Made by a program: the position numbers and the translations under genes. A model generated the notes under the pieces. It made no database searches. It had not been told where the DNA came from and saw only the letters and a program-made list of their open reading frames with translations. This document shows, piece after piece, positions 14,247 through 19,841 of a stretch of 19,841 bases of DNA (position 1 is the first letter of the stretch; each line of letters begins with the position of its first letter). Source of the DNA: an uncultured Planctomycetia bacterium. GTDB lineage: Bacteria; Planctomycetota; UBA1135; GCA-002686595. Location: the NCBI GenBank assembly GCA_937952135.1, contig CALFYL010000128.1:1-19841 (forward strand). The letters are read 5' to 3'.

Positions 14247-15758
14247 ATGGCGAAGAAACTCGTTGTGTTCATCCACGGCTGGTCGGTGCGGAGCACGGAC
14301 ACCTACGGCAAGTTGCCCGAGCGTCTGAAGGCCGAAGCGGACGCCAGCGGCCTCGACATCGACGTGCAGCACGTCTACCTGGGCAAGTACGTCAGCTTTC
14401 GCGACGAGGTGCGGCTCGAGGACATCTCCCGCGCGCTCGAAGCGGCCCTCGAGAGCGAGCCGGACATCCACAAAGCGGTCAAATCCGGCCGCCGCATCGT
14501 GGTGATCACGCACTCGACCGGCGGGCCGGTCGCGCGCGATTGGTGGCACCGCTACTACGTGACGCAGAAGCGCGAGTGCCCGATGAGCCACCTCATCATG
14601 CTCGCGCCCGCGAACTTCGGCAGCGCGCTCGCGCAGCTCGGCAAGAGCACCGTCAGCCGCCTCAAGAGCTGGTTCAGCGGCGTCGAACCGGGCCAGGGCG
14701 TGCTCGACTGGCTCGAACTGGGCAGTCCCGAGGCCTGGCGCCTCAACGAGTCGTGGGTGACCCAGAAGCCGAGCTGGTACGGCGACACGCGCGTGTATCC
14801 GTTCGTGCTGACCGGGCAATCGATCGACCGCGCGCTGTACGACCACCTGAACAGCTACACCGGCGAGGTCGGCGGCGACGGCGTCGTGCGCGTGGCGGCG
14901 GCGAGCTTGAACGCGACCTACGTGCAGCTCGTGCAGGAGTTCGAAGAGGAGGAGTTCGCGAAGGGCAACTGGGGCGCGACGAAGCTGGTCGTCAAGACAC
15001 GCAAGACGGCGCCGCGCACCGCGCTGGCGGTGCTGCCGGGGCTGTCGCACTCCGGCGACGACATGGGCATCCTGCGCAGCGTGAAGCTGCGCGACACGGG
15101 CAAGCTCAAGCCGCACCCGACCGTGAGCGCGATCCTCAAGTGCGTCGCCGTGAACGACGAGGCGGCTTACGACGATCTGTGCGACGAGTTCGACGCGCTG
15201 ACCGCGAAAACGCAGGTCGACGAGCACGAAGAGAAGGTCAAGTCGCTCTTCATCTTCGACCGCGAGTTCACGAACCCGGTCACGTCGCAGCTCATCACGC
15301 GCGTGCACGACGAGAACGGCTACCAGCTCGCGGACTTCGACTTCCTGCTCACCTCGTGGCGCCCCGACGATCCGGATCCGGAGCTGCGCATTCCCAGCCC
15401 GGACCTCTTGCCGCCGGGCTTCTTCATCGACCGCCAGCGCAACCGCCTCGCGCGCGGCACGGTGACTTACTTCCTGAACCACGAGGTGATGCAGCAGGCG
15501 CCGGCGCTCGGCGTGCGCGTTCAGCCGCGGCCGGCGCCCGACCCCGCTTCGAAGAAGCCCTGTGACTACTTCGTGCACTACGTGAAGGCCGAGCTGGCGG
15601 CGCGCACCAACACGCTGCTCGACTTCGTGCGGCCCAACTCGACGCTCATGCTCGACATCGTGTTGCAGCGCATCGTGCGCTCGGGCGTGTTCCGCCTGAC
15701 GACGGACCTGCGCCCGAAGGACTTCACGCGCGACGATTGCGGAGACGTGCTGCCCTGA
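14247..15758 (+). CDS. Alpha/beta-hydrolase (lipase-like) with unassigned C-terminal half
   Basis: A 503-residue protein without signal peptide. The N-terminal ~270 residues are an alpha/beta hydrolase: strand and oxyanion loop KLVVFIHGWSVRS (4-16), nucleophile elbow VVITHSTGGPVARDWW with S90 (THSTG instead of GHSxG), candidate acid D211 in EVGGDGVVRVA, and candidate base H268 in LPGLSHSGDD. This layout resembles PGAP1/LCAT-like lipases and esterases acting on acyl or phospholipid esters. Residues about 275-503 match no family I recognise; they include a strand-rich stretch with SLFIFDREFTN and LITRVHDENGYQLADFDF, and a late FVHYVKAELAARTNTLLDFV. GAGGAG 8 bases before the ATG at 14247 is a strong Shine-Dalgarno, so the longer frame from 14166 is not used. 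The gene is divergent from DUF493. Enzyme class is well supported; substrate and tail role are unknown. Confidence 0.85.
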   Translation: MAKKLVVFIHGWSVRSTDTYGKLPERLKAEADASGLDIDVQHVYLGKYVSFRDEVRLEDISRALEAALESEPDIHKAVKSGRRIVVITHSTGGPVARDWWHRYYVTQKRECPMSHLIMLAPANFGSALAQLGKSTVSRLKSWFSGVEPGQGVLDWLELGSPEAWRLNESWVTQKPSWYGDTRVYPFVLTGQSIDRALYDHLNSYTGEVGGDGVVRVAAASLNATYVQLVQEFEEEEFAKGNWGATKLVVKTRKTAPRTALAVLPGLSHSGDDMGILRSVKLRDTGKLKPHPTVSAILKCVAVNDEAAYDDLCDEFDALTAKTQVDEHEEKVKSLFIFDREFTNPVTSQLITRVHDENGYQLADFDFLLTSWRPDDPDPELRIPSPDLLPPGFFIDRQRNRLARGTVTYFLNHEVMQQAPALGVRVQPRPAPDPASKKPCDYFVHYVKAELAARTNTLLDFVRPNSTLMLDIVLQRIVRSGVFRLTTDLRPKDFTRDDCGDVLP

Positions 15759-15763
15759 CCGAA

Positions 15764-15837
15764 GGCGCTACCCTGACTGGGGGCGCTGACCGACGGCGCT
15801 GACTTGGGGGTGCTGGCTGGGGGTGCTGACTGGGGCG
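15764..15837. repeat. Degenerate G-rich tandem repeats, ~13-16-base unit
   Basis: Units of the form GGGGGYGCTGACT recur: GGCGCTACCCTGACT, GGGGGCGCTGACCGAC (15779-15794), GGCGCTGACTT, GGGGGTGCTGGCT (15806-15818), GGGGGTGCTGACT (15819-15831) and a final GGGGCG. The last copies are exactly 13 bases apart. Four G-runs of 4-5 with short spacers could fold as a G-quadruplex on this strand. It starts a few bases after the hydrolase stop. Confidence 0.6.
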
Positions 15838-15998
15838 CGAGGTAGCCGAAAGGCCGCGGTCGTTTCGCCCGAGTTGCTTTGTTTCGATGATGTTAAGCGG
15901 CGCCGGCGCGGCGGGCGTTACGCCCACGGAACCTGAGCTTTGCGGGGCGCGTCCCACCTGCGGCAGGCCGGGATCGTCGAACGCGCCTTCGTCCGGGC

Positions 15999-16026
15999 TT
16001 GCGGCCTGGGGGGGGTGGGGTACGTT
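15999..16026 (+). promoter_or_regulatory. Candidate promoter of metalloprotease gene
   Basis: TTGCGG (15999-16004) and TACGTT (16021-16026) are 16 bases apart across the G-run. A transcript would begin near 16033 and leave a C-rich ~85-base leader with no Shine-Dalgarno before the ATG at 16118. Confidence 0.25.
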
Positions 16027-16117
16027 TACTCTGGCCTGACCTTGATCTTGCGTCTCCCCACGAGCATCGGGGCGGCGTGAGGCTCCCCTTCGGTTCTCAG
16101 CTCTCTCCCCCGACATC

Positions 16118-18268
16118 ATGAAGCGACTTCTGGGACTCCTCGCCCTCACTCTGTCGACCCCCGCGGTCGTTGCCGCAGTCCTGCCGCCCGAGGAGCCCAC
16201 CGACCCGGTCGTCGTTTGCTTCGCGGAAGGCACCGACCCGGCGTACGTGAACTGGGTCACGTCCCAGTTGCCGCCCCAGCCCGAGTACCAGCCGGGCCAG
16301 CGCTGGACCGGCACCCAGGGCTCGCCGATCAACCTCTCCTGGAGCATCGTCCCGGACGGATTGAGCATTCCCTCGGGCATCGGTGAACCGACGGCGAACA
16401 GCGACTTCTTCGCGCGCATGGACGCGTTCTACGCCGCCCAGGGCGGCCGGGCGACCTGGCTCGCCCGCACGCAGAACTGCTTCGACCGTTGGCAGCAGAT
16501 CTCGGGCATCACCTTCACGCGCCGCACGGCGCCGGGTGTGGACTGGGACGATGGCGCGGCCTGGGGCGCGGGCGTGGGCACGAACCGCGGCGACATCCGC
16601 ATGTCGATGAAGAACATCGACGGCTCCGGCGGCGTGCTCGCGTACGCGGCCTTCCCGAACAACGGGGACATGGTCATCGACCGCTCCGACAACTGGGGCA
16701 GCTCGACCAACCAGAATCGCTTCTATCGCAACGTCGTGATGCACGAGATGGGGCACGCGCTCGGACTGCCGCACGTGTGCTCGAACAACTCGAGCCAGCT
16801 CATGGAGCCCTTCGCGGACACGAGCTTCGACGGCCCGCGGCAAGACGACTTCCGCGCCATCCAGCGCCTGTACGGCGATGCGTACGAGAACGACAACTCG
16901 TCGCCCGCGGCGACGCCGGTCGCGCTGACCCAAGGCGTCTCGCTGACGCTGGGCAACCCGATCCTGCCGCTGACGGGGACGAACGACCCGAACGCGACGG
17001 AGCTCTCGCTCGACGCGAACTCGGAAGTCGACTGGTTCAGCTTCACGATCGCGCAGCCCTCCGACCTCGACGTGACGCTGACGCCCGCTGGCTCGACCTA
17101 CAACGACAACCAGCAGAACTCGAACGGCTCGTGCGCCACCGCCGCGTCGACCAATGCGCTGGCCATCGCGGACCTGTCGTTCACGGTGTTCGACACCGAT
17201 GGCACGACGGTCCTGGCGACGGCGTCGAACACGGCCGCGGGCCAGCCCGAATCGGTCCTCGACCTCGGCCTCTCGGCCGCCGGCACCTACTTCGTTCGCG
17301 TGAGCGAACAGAATTCGCCCGGGCAAACGCAGGCCTACCGGCTGACGCTGCGCGTCGATCCGGGCGGCGGCGGCTGCCCTGACACGGACCTCGACGGCTT
17401 CAACGACTGCGTCGACAACTGCCCGTTCGCGTCGAACCCGAGCCAGCTCGACACCGACGGCGACCTGGTCGGCGATGCGTGCGACAACTGCCCGCTGTTC
17501 TCGAACCCCAACCAGGTGGACGTCGACGGCGACGGCATCGGCAACGTCTGCGACAACTGCCGCTTCGACGCGAACCCGAACCAGACCGACGACGACCTCG
17601 ACGGGATCGGCAACGCCTGCGACAACTGCCCGGACAATTCGAACCCCGCGCAGGACGACGTCGATTCGGACGGCATCGGCGATGCGTGCGACAACTGCCC
17701 GGCTCTGGCGAACCCCAACCAGGCGGACTGCGACCTGGACGGCGTCGGCGACACGTGCGAGATCGCCGCGGGGACGGAATTCGACCTCGACAACAACGGT
17801 GTGCCGGATGCGTGCGATCCGTGCCCGAACATCATCCTGTACTGCACCGCGGGCACTTCGACCGCCGGGTGCGTGCCGGCGATCTCGACCGCGGGCACGC
17901 CGTCCGCGAGCGCTTCCTCGGGCTTCACGATCACCGTGAACAGCGTCGAGGGCCTGCGCGCCGGTCTGCTCTTCTACAGCATCAGCGGACCGCGCCCGCC
18001 GGCGGTGTGGGCGCCGGGCAACACGAGCTTCCTGTGCGTCAAGTCGCCGACCCAGCGCACGCCTTCGCAGAACTCCGGTGGAACGGCCGGCCAGTGCGAC
18101 GGCTCGTTCGCGCTCGACATCCTCGATTTCTGGGCGACCCACCCGGGCGCGCTCGGGCAGCCGATCGGCGTCAACCAGTTGATCAACCTGCAGGCGTGGT
18201 ACCGCGACCCCGCGGCGCCGGGCACCACGAACCTCTCGGGCGGTCTGCAGTTCTCGACCTGCCCGTGA
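16118..18268 (+). CDS. Secreted metzincin metalloprotease with TSP type-3 repeats
   Basis: A 716-residue exported protein. A signal peptide (MKRLLGLLALTLSTPAVVAA) precedes a matrixin-like catalytic domain (about 50-245) with the metzincin zinc site H209-E210-MG-H213-ALGLP-H219 and a plausible Met-turn at M229 (SSQLMEPF). A pre-peptidase C-terminal (PPC) beta-sandwich follows (about 257-415; EVDWFSFTIAQPSDLDVTLT). Then come thrombospondin type-3 calcium-binding repeats (about 420-570): five near-regular ~23-residue units built on DxDxDGxGDxCDNCP and two degenerate ones. The last ~140 residues (573-716, with YCTAGTSTAGC and SFALDILDFWATHPG) form a cysteine-containing module I cannot assign to a named family. 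The enzyme should act outside the cell, Ca2+-stabilised. No Shine-Dalgarno is seen. A strong stem-loop follows the gene. Architecture certain; substrate unknown. Confidence 0.93.
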   Translation: MKRLLGLLALTLSTPAVVAAVLPPEEPTDPVVVCFAEGTDPAYVNWVTSQLPPQPEYQPGQRWTGTQGSPINLSWSIVPDGLSIPSGIGEPTANSDFFARMDAFYAAQGGRATWLARTQNCFDRWQQISGITFTRRTAPGVDWDDGAAWGAGVGTNRGDIRMSMKNIDGSGGVLAYAAFPNNGDMVIDRSDNWGSSTNQNRFYRNVVMHEMGHALGLPHVCSNNSSQLMEPFADTSFDGPRQDDFRAIQRLYGDAYENDNSSPAATPVALTQGVSLTLGNPILPLTGTNDPNATELSLDANSEVDWFSFTIAQPSDLDVTLTPAGSTYNDNQQNSNGSCATAASTNALAIADLSFTVFDTDGTTVLATASNTAAGQPESVLDLGLSAAGTYFVRVSEQNSPGQTQAYRLTLRVDPGGGGCPDTDLDGFNDCVDNCPFASNPSQLDTDGDLVGDACDNCPLFSNPNQVDVDGDGIGNVCDNCRFDANPNQTDDDLDGIGNACDNCPDNSNPAQDDVDSDGIGDACDNCPALANPNQADCDLDGVGDTCEIAAGTEFDLDNNGVPDACDPCPNIILYCTAGTSTAGCVPAISTAGTPSASASSGFTITVNSVEGLRAGLLFYSISGPRPPAVWAPGNTSFLCVKSPTQRTPSQNSGGTAGQCDGSFALDILDFWATHPGALGQPIGVNQLINLQAWYRDPAAPGTTNLSGGLQFSTCP

Positions 18269-18333
18269 TGTCGAGCTGACCGTCGCATCGAGCTTCGGAC
18301 GCGCGCGGCATGCGCTGCGCGCCCAGGTCTCAC

Positions 18334-18369
18334 GCGAGGCGCTCCGTGGCTGTCCACGGGGCGCCTCGC
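18334..18369 (+). terminator. 16-base-pair stem-loop between protease and PSCyt genes
   Basis: GCGAGGCGCTCCGTGG (18334-18349) pairs with CCACGGGGCGCCTCGC (18354-18369) over a CTGT tetraloop; the single non-Watson-Crick position is a U-G wobble in RNA. It is the strongest simple hairpin seen in the window and lies 65 bases after the protease stop. The following TGTTCCTGG is not a U-tract, so it may be a terminator or an mRNA 3'-end stabiliser. Confidence 0.55.
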
Positions 18370-18396
18370 TGTTCCTGGAGCGAGTACGATCCCCAG

Positions 18397-18402
18397 TAGG
18401 AT
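18397..18402 (+). promoter_or_regulatory. -10-like TAGGAT box, possible leaderless start
   Basis: TAGGAT ends 12 bases before the ATG at 18415, without any ribosome site between. A second TAnnnT (TACGAT, 18385-18390) lies just upstream, and TTCCTG (18372-18377) is a weak -35 candidate at 19 bases. Confidence 0.35.
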
Positions 18403-18414
18403 GCTGGGTCCGAC

Positions 18415-19841
18415 ATGATTCGAGCGTCGATCGCAGCAGGTGGAGCGTGGCTCGCGGGCGTGCTCGCGTTCGACGCTGGCGCCGCGGCGCGCGGCGACGA
18501 GGTGCAGTTCGAGCGCGACGTGCGTCCGATCCTCGCGGCGAGTTGCACGGCGTGCCACGGAGCCGACAAGGACAAGGCCGAGCTGCGGCTCGATGTCCGC
18601 GAGCGCGCGTTTGCGGGCGCCTACGCCGGAACTTCGCCGGTGATCGTGCCGGGCCGCTCGAGCGAGAGCTCGCTGTACCTGCGGCTCGTCAGCGACGACG
18701 AGGACGAGCGCATGCCGCAGAAGGCGCCGCCCCTGAGCGAGGCGCAGATCGAGGTGCTGCGGCGCTGGATCGACGAAGGCGCGAAGTGGCCCGATTCGGC
18801 GGCCGGAAGCGAAGCGAAGGGGGTCGGGCACTGGGCCTACACGCCGCCGCTGCGCGCGACGCCGCCCGCGGTTCGCGACACGAGCTGGGTGCGCGAGCCG
18901 CTCGACGCGTTCGTGCTCGCACGGCTCGAGCGCGAAGGGCTGCGGCCGGCGCCCGAAGCCGATCGCGCCACGCTCTTGCGTCGACTCTCGCTCGACCTGA
19001 TCGGCCTTCCGCCGAGCGTCGCGGAGCTCGAGGACTTCGAACGCGACGCACGCCCCGATGCGTACGAGCTCCAAGTCCGGCGCCTGCTCGCTTCCCCGCA
19101 CTTCGGCGAGCGAATGGCGCGCCCCTGGCTCGATCTCGCGCGCTACGCGGACACGCAGGGCTACGAGAAGGACGATCGCCGCACGCAGTGGCCCTATCGC
19201 GACTGGGTCGTCGACGCGTTCAACGAGAACCTGCCCTTCGACCGCTTCACGGTGCTCCAGCTCGCGGGCGACCTGGTCGAGGGCGCGGGACCGCGCGAGC
19301 GCATGGCGACGGGCTTCCACCGCAACACGATGCTGAACGAGGAGGGCGGGACCGACGAGGAGGAGTTCCGCTCCGACGCGGTGCTCGACCGCGTGAACAC
19401 GACCGCTTCGGTGTGGCTCGGCAGCACGCTGGCCTGCGCGCAGTGCCACGACCACAAGTACGACCCGTTCTCGCAACGCGAGTACTTCGAGCTGTACGCG
19501 ATCTTCAATTCGACCGCGGACGGCGGGCGAGCGAGCGCGCCGCAGTTGAGCGTGCTCGACACCGAGCGCGCGGCGCAGGTCGCGGAGCTCGAGAAGCGCG
19601 CGGAGGAGTTGGAACGCGAGCTCGCAGCCGCCGACGAGGAACTCGACGCGCAGCAGGCGAGCTGGGAGCGCAGCGAAGCGCAGCGCGCGTCGCAGGCGGG
19701 CGCGTGGACGGTGCTGCGGCCGACCAAGGCGTTGACGACGGGTCAGCGCGAGTTGGAAGTGCAGGACGACGCCTCGGTGCTCGCGCGCGGCGACGCGCCG
19801 GCGACGGAAGTGCTCGAGCTCGTGTTCGAGCCGGGGGAGCT
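18415..19841 (+). CDS. PSCyt1/PSCyt2 (DUF1549) planctomycete cytochrome-type protein, truncated by window
   Basis: The first 475 residues of a larger protein; the frame is open to the window's right edge. A signal-like segment (MIRASIAAGGAWLAGVLAF) precedes PSCyt1 (about 32-120) with a C44-TA-C47-H48 haem-binding-type motif in RPILAASCTACHG. A linker with GHWAYTPP leads to PSCyt2/DUF1549 (about 160-370: REPLDAFVLARLEREGLRPA, LLRRLSLDLIGLPPS, WLDLARYADTQGYEKD) ending in a second motif, C341-AQ-C344-H345-DHKYDPFSQREYF. Residues about 380-430 are a charged coiled coil. Relatives continue with PSD1/DUF1553, which would lie beyond the window. The family is massively expanded in Planctomycetota and often sits upstream of DUF1501 sulfatase-like genes; its electron-transfer or catabolic role is not established. 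ATG 18415 is used because the upstream ATG at 18401 is out of frame. Confidence 0.92.
   Translation, partial: MIRASIAAGGAWLAGVLAFDAGAAARGDEVQFERDVRPILAASCTACHGADKDKAELRLDVRERAFAGAYAGTSPVIVPGRSSESSLYLRLVSDDEDERMPQKAPPLSEAQIEVLRRWIDEGAKWPDSAAGSEAKGVGHWAYTPPLRATPPAVRDTSWVREPLDAFVLARLEREGLRPAPEADRATLLRRLSLDLIGLPPSVAELEDFERDARPDAYELQVRRLLASPHFGERMARPWLDLARYADTQGYEKDDRRTQWPYRDWVVDAFNENLPFDRFTVLQLAGDLVEGAGPRERMATGFHRNTMLNEEGGTDEEEFRSDAVLDRVNTTASVWLGSTLACAQCHDHKYDPFSQREYFELYAIFNSTADGGRASAPQLSVLDTERAAQVAELEKRAEELERELAAADEELDAQQASWERSEAQRASQAGAWTVLRPTKALTTGQRELEVQDDASVLARGDAPATEVLELVFEPGE

Larger units (their letters stand above)
15759..16117. other. Intergenic region with G-rich repeats and palindromes
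   Basis: This 359-base gap holds G-rich tandem repeats (15764-15837), a locally AT-rich island (about 15873-15896, TTGCTTTGTTTCGATGATG and following), a GGGCGT-T-ACGCCC palindrome (15911-15923), a run of eight G followed by TGGGG (16008-16020), and a candidate promoter (15999-16026) for the protease gene. A minus-strand open frame crosses it but has no start support and no recognisable product, so I do not call a gene here. Confidence 0.5.

Noticed and set aside
15724..16419. Minus-strand open frame through the 15759-16117 gap
   Set aside because: It begins inside the protease gene, lacks a ribosome site, and its product is Pro/Arg/Ser-rich without recognisable features.
17375..17824. Regularly spaced repeats that could be mistaken for a CRISPR array
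   Set aside because: The ~69-base period encodes DxDxDGxGDxCDNCP in frame within the protease gene; these are protein repeats with diverged codons, not identical DNA repeats with spacers.
16097..18142. A 681-codon minus-strand open frame opposite the metalloprotease
   Set aside because: Its valine/arginine-rich repetitive text mirrors the TSP repeats on the other strand; no motif or start signal supports it.

Overview
The window is very GC-rich DNA, densely coding, with third codon positions almost always G or C; as a result nearly every gene casts long open shadows in other frames. The best taxonomic clues are at the right end: a PSCyt1/PSCyt2 (DUF1549) cytochrome-type protein, a family expanded in Planctomycetota, beside a secreted metzincin carrying thrombospondin type-3 calcium repeats. 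A planctomycete or close relative is the most likely source. This is inference; no rRNA or other marker gene is present. I see no tRNA, rRNA, CRISPR array, phage module or intact transposase.

Layout, left to right. (1) A minus-strand two-CBS-domain protein with a lysine/alanine-rich tail, followed by a hairpin terminator, stands divergently from a plus-strand run: an MgtE-type Mg2+ transporter, a YjdF/DUF2238 membrane protein and a glutaredoxin-like protein. (2) A FIST-domain sensor protein lies 8 bases upstream of a large hybrid histidine kinase (PAS-PAS-HisKA-HATPase-REC-REC). The pair looks like NosP/NahK-type haem-based signalling. (3) A serine beta-lactamase-family lipoprotein, an enoyl-CoA isomerase/hydratase, and a spinster-like MFS transporter whose start overlaps the enoyl-CoA gene's stop. 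The MFS gene contains an in-frame 93-base palindromic insertion flanked by a 6-base direct repeat. (4) A minus-strand glycosyltransferase-methyltransferase fusion, divergent from a GT-C-like polytopic membrane protein preceded by a possible overlapping small ORF. (5) A minus-strand DUF493 protein divergent from an alpha/beta-hydrolase (lipase-like) with an unassigned C-terminal half. (6) A 359-base intergenic region with G-rich tandem repeats, then the secreted metalloprotease, a strong stem-loop, and the truncated PSCyt1/PSCyt2 gene running off the right edge.

The window is mostly a mosaic of small transcription units rather than one pathway. The two tight functional pairs are FIST/hybrid kinase and enoyl-CoA enzyme/MFS. 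The most notable observations are the palindromic element carried in frame inside the transporter; the FIST-kinase pair; the modular secreted protease with an unassigned C-terminal module; and a recurring TAnnnT box 7 to 12 bases upstream of start codons that lack a Shine-Dalgarno, suggesting leaderless transcripts.
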